Origin: Allosalinactinospora lopnorensis
Lineage (GTDB): Bacteria; Actinomycetota; Actinomycetes; Streptosporangiales; Streptosporangiaceae
Assembly: GCF_000981225.1 (NCBI RefSeq)
Contig: NZ_LAJC01000018.1
Location: 1 to 64,000 of the forward strand
Reading direction: 5' to 3'
DNA: 64,000 bases
In this document: in pieces, positions 57,231-64,000 of the stretch
Layout of the letters: each line of letters begins with the position of its first letter
Position numbering within the stretch: the first letter of the stretch is position 1
Made by a program: the position numbers and the translations under genes
The notes under the pieces: generated by a model
The model's database searches: none
Told to the model about the DNA's origin: nothing
The model's input: only the letters and a program-made list of their open reading frames with translations

Positions 57231-57271
57231 GTAAATTCGGGGTGGTTCAGGTACTCGATCGGGGGTGTGGG

Positions 57272-58489
57272 ATGCGGCTCAGATACCGGTACCGGCTCTA
57301 CCCCACTCCCGGGCAGTGCGTCGCGCTCGCCCGCGCATTCGGGTACGCCCGGGTCGTATTCAACGACTTCGTCGCCGCACGCGACCAGGCCCACCGGGCC
57401 GGGGAGAAACCCCCCTCCGGTGGGGCGCTTCAGAAGAAGCTGATCACCGAGGCGAAGAAGACCCCTGAACGCGCGTGGCTGAGCGAGGTGTCCAACATCG
57501 TGCTCCAGCAGGCCGCCCGGGATGCCGAGACTGCGTATCGCAACTTCTTCGCCTCCTTCAACGGACACCGGCGCGGTGCCCGCATGGGAGCCCCTCGGTT
57601 CCGCTCCCGCAAGGATCACCGGCAGGCCATCCGCCTGCATTCGGGCGGGTTTCGTGTCCGGGACAATGGGCGCTTGAATCTCGCCCGTATCGGGGATGTG
57701 CGCGTGGCTTGGTCGCGTGACCTACCCTCGGCTGCGACCTCGGTCACGGTCATCAAGACCGCCGACAGCCGGTACTTCGCTTCGTTCGTGGTCGAGACCG
57801 ACCCCGACAACCACGGCGAGCACCTTCCCGCGGTCGTGGATAAGCACGGCGACGTGGAACTTGCCCTCGACCTGGGGCTGAACGCGTTCGCCACCGACCA
57901 GCGTGGACGGGTGATCGACAACCCGCGCGTGCTGCGCCGAGCCGAACGGCGCTTGAAGAAGGCCCAACGCGCCCTGTCTCGCAAACAGGAAGGGTCGGCC
58001 AACCGGGCCAAAGCACACGCACGGGTCGCCCGCCTGCACGCCAAGGTCACCGACACGCGAGCCGACTGGCTGCACAAGGTCACCACGAGGATGATCCGCG
58101 AGAGCCAAGCGATCTACCTCGAAGACCTGAGCGTGAAGGGCCTGGCCCGGTCCCGGCTGGCCAGGTCGGTGCACGAGGTCTCATGGGGCCGGTTCATGTC
58201 CCTACTGCAGTACAAGGCCGCCCGGTACGGGCGCACCGTGGTCACGATCGGCCGGTTCCACCCCAGCACCAAACTGTGTTCGCGGTGCGGGGCGTTGCAG
58301 GAGATGCCCTTGTCCGCCCGGATCTACCGGTGCGGGTACGGGCTTGCGTTGGACCGCGACCACAATGCCGCACACAACATCCTCGCCGCCGGACGGGCGG
58401 AGAGACAAAACGCCTGTGGAGACCAGGTAAGACCGCCCTTCGGGGTGGCGCAGGTCGCCGAAGCAGGAACCCACCGGAGTGCACGATGA
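57272..58489 (+). CDS. tnpB: TnpB, RNA-guided nuclease-type transposon protein
   Basis: A 405-residue TnpB. TnpB proteins are RNA-guided nucleases that favour retention of their element. RuvC-I Asp in LALDLGLNAFATD, RuvC-II Glu in IYLEDLSVKGL and RuvC-III Asp in LDRDHNAAHNIL are all present. The zinc ribbon between them begins CSRCG but its second half reads YRCGYGLA, where RCxxCG is usual, so one Cys is missing in frame. N-terminal start MRLRYRYRLYPTPGQ is typical. ATG 57272 is chosen on that basis. The 3' end and the right end should encode the guide RNA. Confidence 0.9.
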   Translation: MRLRYRYRLYPTPGQCVALARAFGYARVVFNDFVAARDQAHRAGEKPPSGGALQKKLITEAKKTPERAWLSEVSNIVLQQAARDAETAYRNFFASFNGHRRGARMGAPRFRSRKDHRQAIRLHSGGFRVRDNGRLNLARIGDVRVAWSRDLPSAATSVTVIKTADSRYFASFVVETDPDNHGEHLPAVVDKHGDVELALDLGLNAFATDQRGRVIDNPRVLRRAERRLKKAQRALSRKQEGSANRAKAHARVARLHAKVTDTRADWLHKVTTRMIRESQAIYLEDLSVKGLARSRLARSVHEVSWGRFMSLLQYKAARYGRTVVTIGRFHPSTKLCSRCGALQEMPLSARIYRCGYGLALDRDHNAAHNILAAGRAERQNACGDQVRPPFGVAQVAEAGTHRSAR

Positions 58490-58496
58490 GTGCGCA

Positions 58497-58535
58497 GGAG
58501 GAATCCCCCGGCTTTAACCGTGGGAAGGACGTCAA
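58497..58535 (+). other. Right end of the TnpB element / omega-RNA 3' part
   Basis: The sequence GAATCCCCCGGCTTTAACCG then TGGGAAGGACGTCAA contains the family-typical hairpin (CCC-C-CGG / CCG-T-GGG) and terminal GTCAA. In TnpB elements, the RNA made across this end carries as guide the bases immediately beyond it; here those are the first bases of folC. The AAGGA at 58524-58528 also acts as ribosome site for folC. Confidence 0.75.
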
Positions 58536-59882
58536 GTGAGTAAGAGCAGCCCCCGCGGACGGTACGCGCAGGTCGCGGCCGAGATCAGCGCCCGCCGTGT
58601 CGAGACCGACATCGACCCTTCGACCGACCGGATCCGCGAGCTCATGGATCTGCTCGGCGATCCGCAGCGCAATTACCGGATCATCCATCTGACGGGGACG
58701 AACGGCAAGAGCTCCACCGCGCGGATGATCGACGCCCTGCTGCGGGAGCGGCACCTGCGCGTGGGGCGCTATACCAGCCCGCATCTGAGTACCATGCGCG
58801 AACGCATAGTCGTGGACGGCGAACCCGTCTCCGAGGAGCGGTTCGTCGAGGTCTACGAGGACATCCGCCCCTATGTCGAGATGGTCGACGCCGGCGGTGA
58901 CGTGGCACTGTCGTTCTTCGAGGTGCTGACGGCCATGGCCTACGCGGCGTTCGCCGACGCGCCGGTGGATGTCGCGGTGGTGGAGGTCGGTATGGGCGGC
59001 TCCTGGGACGCCACCAATGTCGTCGACGCCGACGTCGCCGTTGTCACCCCCATCGCCATCGACCACACCGAGTTCCTGCCCGACACCGTCGAGGGCATCG
59101 CCGAGGAGAAGGCGGGCATCATCAAGCCCGGTTCGATCGCGGTGCTCGCCCAGCAGCCGCTGGCCGCCGCCGAGGTGCTGATGCGGCACGTCTCCGAGGT
59201 CGGCGCGCGGGTGGCCCGCGAGGGGCTGGAGTTCGGGGTGGCGCACCGCGACGTCGCCGTCGGCGGCCAGAGTCTTGCGCTGAAAGGGCTGCGCGCCGCG
59301 TACGAGGACCTTTTCCTGCCGCTGTTCGGAGCGCACCAGGCCGGGAACGCCGCCGTAGCGGTCGCCGCCGTCGAGGCCTTCGCCGCGCCGGTCGAGGGGG
59401 ACGACCGGCTCGACCCGGAGCTGATCGGTTCCGCGCTGTCCGGGGTCGACTCCCCCGGGCGGTTGGAGGTTGTGCGGCGCAGCCCCACTGTGCTGATCGA
59501 CTCCGCGCACAACCCCGCGGGGATGGCGGCGTCGGTGGAGACCGTGGAGGAGGCGTTCTCCTTCACCCGGCTCGTCGGGGTCGTGGCGATCATGGCCGAC
59601 AAGGACGTCGAGGGCATCCTCGAACCGCTCGAACCGCTGCTCACCGAGGTCGTGGTGACCCGCAACTCCTCGCCGCGCAGCCTGCGGCCGGAGGAGCTGC
59701 ACGAAGTCGCCGAGAGTATCTTCGGGGCAGAGCGGGTGCACGTCGCTCCGCGCATGGACGACGCCATCGACAGGGCCGTCACCCTTTCTGAGGAGACCGA
59801 CGAGTTCGGCGGCGCCGGTGTACTCGTCACAGGTTCGGTCGTCACCGCCGGCGATGCCCGCCACCTGATGAAAGGGGAATAG
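58536..59882 (+). CDS. folC: Bifunctional dihydrofolate/folylpolyglutamate synthase
   Basis: Adds glutamate to dihydropteroate and folates; 448 residues. P-loop HLTGTNGKSSTARMI, EVGMGGSWDATNVV, DHTEFLPDTVEGIAEEKAGI and DSAHNPAGM are intact FolC motifs. GTG 58536 is the first codon after the TnpB right end, and its ribosome site AAGGA lies within that end, so expression now depends on the element. DUF4233 and ndk follow as usual in actinobacteria; valS, the common upstream partner, is absent. Confidence 0.94.
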   Translation: MSKSSPRGRYAQVAAEISARRVETDIDPSTDRIRELMDLLGDPQRNYRIIHLTGTNGKSSTARMIDALLRERHLRVGRYTSPHLSTMRERIVVDGEPVSEERFVEVYEDIRPYVEMVDAGGDVALSFFEVLTAMAYAAFADAPVDVAVVEVGMGGSWDATNVVDADVAVVTPIAIDHTEFLPDTVEGIAEEKAGIIKPGSIAVLAQQPLAAAEVLMRHVSEVGARVAREGLEFGVAHRDVAVGGQSLALKGLRAAYEDLFLPLFGAHQAGNAAVAVAAVEAFAAPVEGDDRLDPELIGSALSGVDSPGRLEVVRRSPTVLIDSAHNPAGMAASVETVEEAFSFTRLVGVVAIMADKDVEGILEPLEPLLTEVVVTRNSSPRSLRPEELHEVAESIFGAERVHVAPRMDDAIDRAVTLSEETDEFGGAGVLVTGSVVTAGDARHLMKGE

Positions 59883-59884
59883 CG

Positions 59885-60274
59885 ATGCGTACGCTGTGCG
59901 CGGTGGTGCTCGCGTTCGAGGCCGTCGTCATCGGCCTGGCGGTGCCGGTCGCCATCCAGCTCGGCGGCCATTCCCCGGCCCTGGCGGGAGGAGTCTGGGG
60001 CGGGCTGGCCGTGGCCGCGCTGCTGCTCGCCGCCCTGCAGCGCTTCCGCTGGGCGTACTATGCCGGGTGGGTGCTGCAGATGGCGCTGGTGACCAGCGGG
60101 TTCCTGGTTCCGGGCCTGGTCGTTCTGGGCGTGATCTTCGCCGGCCTGTGGATCGCCGCCATCGTCGTGGGGACCCGGACGGACGCGCTGCGGCAGGCCG
60201 CGGAGCGGGAGGCGGCCCCCGAGACCGGGGGCAGCGAAGAGGGCGACAAGGACGAAAGCGCCGCGCAACGCTAG
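59885..60274 (+). CDS. DUF4233 membrane protein
   Basis: A 129-residue protein with four membrane segments (about residues 3-25, 32-52, 58-80 and 85-100), belonging to DUF4233, a family encoded almost always between folC and ndk in actinobacteria. Function unknown. Starts 2 bases after the folC stop (ATG 59885), so it shares the transcript. The tail is acidic and hydrophilic (AAPETGGSEEGDKDES). Confidence 0.9.
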   Translation: MRTLCAVVLAFEAVVIGLAVPVAIQLGGHSPALAGGVWGGLAVAALLLAALQRFRWAYYAGWVLQMALVTSGFLVPGLVVLGVIFAGLWIAAIVVGTRTDALRQAAEREAAPETGGSEEGDKDESAAQR

Positions 60275-60413
60275 CCGTTATGCCCGTAACTCGCCCGGAT
60301 AAGGCGCGCTAAGCGGTAAGGTTACGGACAGCCGGTTGCGGTTTCCCAGTGATGATCCTGCCGAAACCGGTACCCGTTCACCCGACTTCCAGCAGCCGAG
60401 GGAGACAACTGAC

Positions 60414-60821
60414 GTGGAGCGCACCCTTGTTCTGATCAAGCCCGACGGCGTGCGTCGCAACATCATCGGCGAGATCATCTCCCGGATCGAGCGCAGAGAC
60501 CTGCGCATCGTCGCGATGGACCTGCGTACGCTCGACAGCGGCACCGCCAAGAAGCACTACGAGGAACACTCCGAGCGTCCGTTTTTCGACTCGCTCGTCG
60601 AGTTCATTACCGGCGGTCCTTTGGTGGCTATGGTGGTCGAGGGCGAGCGTGCCGTCGAGGCGTTCCGGGCGCTGGCCGGCGCTACCGACCCGATTGCCGC
60701 CGCCCCCGGCACGATCCGCGGTGACTTCGCGCTGGAGGTGCAGCAGAACATCGTGCACGGCTCGGATTCCACCCACTCCGCCGAGCGCGAGATCAAGCTG
60801 TTCTTCCCCGAGCTGGACTGA
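60414..60821 (+). CDS. ndk: Nucleoside diphosphate kinase
   Basis: Transfers the gamma-phosphate between nucleoside di- and triphosphates; 135 residues. Active-site His in NIVHGSDS, start [19 protein letters not shown], and substrate loop [22 protein letters not shown] 60414 has GAGGGAG about 10 bases upstream. A strong intrinsic terminator follows, separating it from the mre operon. Confidence 0.96.
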   Translation: MERTLVLIKPDGVRRNIIGEIISRIERRDLRIVAMDLRTLDSGTAKKHYEEHSERPFFDSLVEFITGGPLVAMVVEGERAVEAFRALAGATDPIAAAPGTIRGDFALEVQQNIVHGSDSTHSAEREIKLFFPELD

Positions 60822-60847
60822 CCTCGGCCGCCGACCGGAGGAATCGG

Positions 60848-60872
60848 TGCGCCGGGGAACCCCGGCGCTTTT
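60848..60872 (+). terminator. Intrinsic terminator after ndk
   Basis: GCGCCGGGG-AA-CCCCGGCGC (9-bp stem) followed directly by TTTTT. Confidence 0.9.
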
Positions 60873-61027
60873 TGCGTCCACGGAGGCCGTAACGATCCGG
60901 TGTGTTTGCGTAGCTAGGTGAACGCCGAGAGTTACGATGCGAGTGCTGAATCCGCATACGTGCTGGAACGAGCTCGTATTGACCGCCCTGGCATAGTGCA
61001 CCCGATTGGTGCCGATGAGGACGTTTC

Positions 61028-62065
61028 ATGAGCAAGAACAATCTCGCCTTTCTCGGCCGTGATATGGCGGTCGATCTCGGTACTGCCAACACCTTGGTGT
61101 ACGTACGGGGCCGAGGCGTTGTCCTGAACGAACCATCGGTCGTCGCGCTCAACACGTCCACGGGCAAGATCGTTGCGGTCGGTATCGAGGCGAAGCAGAT
61201 GATCGGCCGTACGCCGAGCAACATCACGGCCGTGCGCCCACTCAAGGACGGTGTCATCGCCGACTTCGAGATCACCGAGCGCATGCTGCGCTACTTCATC
61301 CAGAAGATCCACCGGCGCCGGCACTTCGCCAAACCGCGCCTCGTCGTCGCCGTGCCGAGCGGGATCACCTCCGTCGAGCACCGCGCCGTGAAGGAAGCCG
61401 GCTACCAGGCCGGGGCCCGCCGCGTCTCGATCATCGAGGAACCCATGGCCGCCGCCATCGGCGCGGGGCTTCCGGTGCACGACCCGACCGGCAACATGGT
61501 CGTCGACATCGGAGGCGGGACCACCGAGGTCGCGGTGATCTCCATGGGCGGCATCGTGACGTCCCAGTCGATCCGTGTCGGCGGCGACGAGCTGGACCAG
61601 GCGATCAGCATCTTCATCAAGAAGGAGCACTCGCTGATGATCGGGGAGCGCACCGCCGAGGAGCTGAAGTTCGCGATCGGCTCGGCGTATCCCACGGGCG
61701 GGGAGGAGCTGCACGCCGAAGTGCGCGGCCGCGACCTCATCAGCGGTCTGCCCAAGACCGTGGTGCTTTCGGCCGCCGACGTCCGGCAGGCCATCGAGGA
61801 GCCGGTCTCCTCGATCATCGACGCGGTCCGCACCACGCTCGACAAGTGCCCCCCGGAGCTCTCAGGCGACATCATGGACCGCGGTATCGCCGTGACCGGG
61901 GGCGGCGCCCTGCTACGCGGGTTGGAGGAGCGGTTGCGCCACGAGACGGGGATGCCCATTCACCTCGCGGAGAACGCGCTGGACTCTGTGGCCATCGGTT
62001 CGGGCACGTGCGTGGAGAACTACGACCGGCTTCACCAGGTTCTCGTCCCGGAACGGCAGCGCTGA
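61028..62065 (+). CDS. mreB: Rod-shape determining protein MreB
   Basis: A bacterial actin homologue of 345 residues. ATP-binding segments [33 protein letters not shown] and [15 protein letters not shown] are complete. In filamentous actinomycetes MreB guides spore-wall synthesis more than vegetative elongation. ATG 61028 has GAGGA 9 bases upstream. First gene of mreB-mreC-mreD-PBP2; mreC follows after 1 base. Confidence 0.97.
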   Translation: MSKNNLAFLGRDMAVDLGTANTLVYVRGRGVVLNEPSVVALNTSTGKIVAVGIEAKQMIGRTPSNITAVRPLKDGVIADFEITERMLRYFIQKIHRRRHFAKPRLVVAVPSGITSVEHRAVKEAGYQAGARRVSIIEEPMAAAIGAGLPVHDPTGNMVVDIGGGTTEVAVISMGGIVTSQSIRVGGDELDQAISIFIKKEHSLMIGERTAEELKFAIGSAYPTGGEELHAEVRGRDLISGLPKTVVLSAADVRQAIEEPVSSIIDAVRTTLDKCPPELSGDIMDRGIAVTGGGALLRGLEERLRHETGMPIHLAENALDSVAIGSGTCVENYDRLHQVLVPERQR

Positions 62066-62066
62066 G

Positions 62067-62999
62067 ATGCGGCGCGGCGCCCCTCGGCAGCGGCTTGTCC
62101 TCACCGTCCTGCTCGTCGTCTCGTGCGCCCTGGTAGTTCTGGACTCTCGGGAGGACACCGCTTTCGTCACCGACGGCGCCCGCGCGGCGGGCGAGATGGT
62201 CTTCACCCCGGTCTCCGCCGGGGTCTCCGCCGCTACGAGCCCGGTAGGCGACGCCTACCGGGCTCTCACGGCGGCCCCGAACGCGCGCGAGCGCATCGAC
62301 GAACTGGAGGAGCGGAACCGCGAACTCACCGCCGAGCTCGAAGCGCGCGATCTCGACGAGCAGCGCTCAGCGGAACTGGAAGAGCTGCTGCACCTCTCCG
62401 GCCTGGGCGGCTACGAGATCGTGCCCGCGCAAGCGGTGACCCGGGTGGACTCGCAGGGCTTCTCGGACACGATCACCCTTGACGTCGGAGAGCGCGACGG
62501 GATCGAGCCGGACATGACCGTCGTCAACGGCGACGGGCTCGTCGGCCGTGTCCTGCGGGTCGGAACGAAGACCGCGACCGTCCTGCTGCTCACGGACGGG
62601 GCCTCCTCCGTCGGAGCCCGCCTGGAAGGGGCGAGCGAAATGGGCATAGCGCACGGGACGGCGCGGTCCCTCGACGAGTCCTCGTCGATCCGGTTCGAGC
62701 TGCTGGACGCCGACGCGAGCGTGTCTTCGGGGGAGCGGCTCGTCACTATGGGCTCGCACGGCGGCACCCCGTTCGTGCCGGGCGTCCCGGTCGGCACGGT
62801 CAAGGAGGTCCAGGACACGCCGGGTGCGCTTACCCGGACGGCGGAGGTCACCCCCGCGGTCGACATCGGTTCGCTGAACATCGTCGGCGTGGTCGTCAGC
62901 GAACCCGAGAGGGATCCCCGCGACTCGGTGCTGCCGCCCAAGCCCGACGAGGACGCGGCCCAGGCGCCCCGAGACGACGGGGCGGAGGACGAGGAATGA
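62067..62999 (+). CDS. mreC: Rod-shape determining protein MreC
   Basis: A 310-residue membrane-anchored scaffold. One N-terminal helix (VLTVLLVVSCALVVLD), a coiled coil (about residues 73-108, ELEERNRELTAELEARDLDE), then the beta-barrel domain (QAVTRVDSQGFSDTITLDVGERDGI, DGLVGRVLRVGTKTATVLLLTD). The C-terminus is acidic. It starts 1 base after mreB and overlaps mreD by ATGA. Confidence 0.95.
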   Translation: MRRGAPRQRLVLTVLLVVSCALVVLDSREDTAFVTDGARAAGEMVFTPVSAGVSAATSPVGDAYRALTAAPNARERIDELEERNRELTAELEARDLDEQRSAELEELLHLSGLGGYEIVPAQAVTRVDSQGFSDTITLDVGERDGIEPDMTVVNGDGLVGRVLRVGTKTATVLLLTDGASSVGARLEGASEMGIAHGTARSLDESSSIRFELLDADASVSSGERLVTMGSHGGTPFVPGVPVGTVKEVQDTPGALTRTAEVTPAVDIGSLNIVGVVVSEPERDPRDSVLPPKPDEDAAQAPRDDGAEDEE

Positions 63000-63541
63000 A
63001 AGGGCTGACGACGGTCCTGCTCCTGGTGTTCGCGGTTCTGGTGCAGGTCGCGGCCATCAACAGGCTTCCACTGCCATGGGGGATGGGGCCGGACCTGGTG
63101 GTGCTCGCCGTCGTGGCGGTCGCCCTCGGCTCCACCCCGGTGGGCGGCGCCGTCGCAGGGTTCTCCACCGGACTGGCCCTCGACGTCCTGCCGCCGGCCG
63201 ACCACGAGATCGGCCGCTACGCCCTGGTGCTGTGCCTGGGCGGCTACCTGGTGGGCCGGCTGCGGGATTCCCCCCGACACTCGCGGCTGTGGCCGTACCT
63301 GGTGGCCTTCGGGGCGGCCTTCGGTGTCGGGCTCGGCTTCGCCCTCGTCGGTCTGGTGCTGGGCGACCCGCGGGTGGGCGTGGCGACCTTCCTGTTCTAC
63401 GTCCCCCTCTACGCCGGTATGACCGTGCTGGTGAGTCCACTGCTGCTGGCTCCGGTGCTGAAGCTGCGGCGCTACCTCTCCAAGAACGAGTTCCCCGATA
63501 TCACCGACGCCTCGTGGGTCAGTGGGGGGGTACGGCTGTGA
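62996..63541 (+). CDS. mreD: Rod-shape determining protein MreD
   Basis: An integral membrane protein of 181 residues with about five helices (VLLLVFAVLVQVAAIN, VVLAVVAVALGST, ALVLCLGGYLVG, and two more) and the usual segment GGAVAGFSTGLALDVLPPADHEIGRYAL. Overlaps mreC at the start (ATGA) and the PBP2 gene at the end (GTGA). Confidence 0.93.
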   Translation: MKGLTTVLLLVFAVLVQVAAINRLPLPWGMGPDLVVLAVVAVALGSTPVGGAVAGFSTGLALDVLPPADHEIGRYALVLCLGGYLVGRLRDSPRHSRLWPYLVAFGAAFGVGLGFALVGLVLGDPRVGVATFLFYVPLYAGMTVLVSPLLLAPVLKLRRYLSKNEFPDITDASWVSGGVRL

Positions 63542-64000
63542 GACGGCTCATGAGGCGCAGGGGACAGTATGACCACGGTCCCAGGCGGCCCGGCTGGCTC
63601 CCGCTGGTGGTGGTGCAGGTGCTCGTCATCTCGCTGGCGGCGGTGCTCACCATGCGGTTGTGGTACCTCCAGATCCCGATGGCCGATCACTACCAGAGCC
63701 TGGCGGCGGCCAACCACGTGCAGGAGCTCGTCGTTCCCGCGACCCGCGGCCAGATCCTCGACGCGGAGGGGCGACCACTGGTGCGCAACCGCACCGAACT
63801 CGTCGTCTCCGCCGACTACCACAAGCTGCAGCGCGCTCCGGACGGCGGCGACGAGGTCCTGCGCGACGTCGCCGAGGTCCTCGATATCCCGTTCGAGGAC
63901 ATCCGGCAGCGTACGCGGCTGTGCGGCCCCGAGGTAAGCCGACCCTGCTGGCCGGGCTCGCCCTACCAGCCCATCACGCTGGCCGAGGACGTGCGGCCCG
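63538..64000 (+). CDS. mrdA: Penicillin-binding protein 2, 5' part (runs off the window)
   Basis: The first about 154 residues of a class B PBP: a basic N-terminus, one membrane helix (WLPLVVVQVLVISLAAVLTM), then the PBP dimerisation start (RLWYLQIPMADHYQSLAA, VPATRGQILDAEGRPLVRN). The transpeptidase domain lies beyond 64000. It is translated from GTG 63538, overlapping mreD; ATG 63550 is an alternative. Acts with MreBCD in wall synthesis. Confidence 0.93.
   Translation, partial: MRRLMRRRGQYDHGPRRPGWLPLVVVQVLVISLAAVLTMRLWYLQIPMADHYQSLAAANHVQELVVPATRGQILDAEGRPLVRNRTELVVSADYHKLQRAPDGGDEVLRDVAEVLDIPFEDIRQRTRLCGPEVSRPCWPGSPYQPITLAEDVRP

Larger units (their letters stand above)
57200..58535 (+). 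mobile_element. TnpB-only element of the IS200/IS605-IS1341 type
   Basis: A tnpB gene and, right after it, a right-end hairpin ending in GTCAA. No tnpA transposase (tyrosine or serine type) is in the window, so it depends on one elsewhere or is immobile. The left boundary is not certain: it may lie at or near the 57214-57230 palindrome. The right boundary at 58535 is well supported by the end motif and by the folC start codon beginning at the next base. Confidence 0.7.

Noticed and set aside
1-64000. CRISPR arrays, rRNA genes, prophage or integrase genes
   Set aside because: None seen. The only mobile material is the TnpB element and the small HTH gene.

Overview
The window is high-GC DNA from an actinomycete. 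Gene content and order (ndk, mreB, mreC, mreD and a PBP2 gene; paired clpP genes followed by clpX; a DUF4233 gene between folC and ndk; group II truncated haemoglobin; Eis-type acetyltransferase; a BldD-like and a ClgR-like site) fit a filamentous member of the Streptosporangiales. Nocardiopsaceae is my best guess, but it is an inference, since no rRNA or species marker lies in the window.

Layout. 0.1-3.5 kb: a Uma2 nuclease-like gene converging on a minus-strand cbiMNQO cobalt/nickel ECF transporter. The transporter is preceded by a clear cobalamin riboswitch and, over its promoter, a Nur-like site. 3.9-11.3 kb: a plus-strand cobalamin/sirohaem block (small ferredoxin, cobH, cbiX, cobC-like aminotransferase, a bluB-cobT fusion, cysG). 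11.3-15.9 kb: two translationally coupled dynamin-like GTPases ending at a strong hairpin. 16.3-20.6 kb: a membrane GGDEF protein behind a BldD-box-like palindrome, a DUF4192 gene and ettA. 20.7-33.3 kb: truncated globin, MFS transporter, thioesterase, prolyl oligopeptidase, HNH nuclease, ilvD, NERD protein, amidase and malQ. 33.4-47.9 kb: pepN, a DsbA-fold protein, aldehyde dehydrogenase, rpiB, an eis-like gene, a SpoIIE-type phosphatase, mgtE, an Rv0909-type antitoxin, an iron-box-controlled [2Fe-2S] protein, an ABC exporter and a nucleotidyltransferase. 48.0-53.1 kb: divergent tRNA-Gly and tRNA-Pro, then tig, clpP1, clpP2 and clpX (protein quality control). 53.1-56.9 kb: DUF305 lipoprotein, LVIVD-repeat protein and a FolC-like Mur ligase. 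57.0-58.5 kb: a small HTH gene and a TnpB element whose right end abuts the folC start codon. 58.5-64.0 kb: folC, DUF4233, ndk and the mreBCD-PBP2 cell-shape operon, which runs off the window.

How the parts work together. The transporter brings in the metal that the adjoining genes place in or around the corrin ring, and its expression can be switched by cobalamin (riboswitch) and probably by nickel (Nur-like site). tig, clpP1P2 and clpX form a folding/degradation block with a ClgR-like site in front. mreB, mreC, mreD and PBP2 are an elongation/sporulation wall-synthesis unit.

Caveat on sequence quality. Nine otherwise conserved genes carry eleven frameshifts, and every one has the sign of a single missing base, mostly near short G or C runs. 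I read these as sequencing or assembly deletions and annotate the genes across them, stating each break. The most unusual biology I see is the TnpB element flush against folC, the combination of a Nur-like operator and a B12 riboswitch, and several regulatory boxes (BldD, IdeR/DmdR1, ClgR) that fit the genes they precede.
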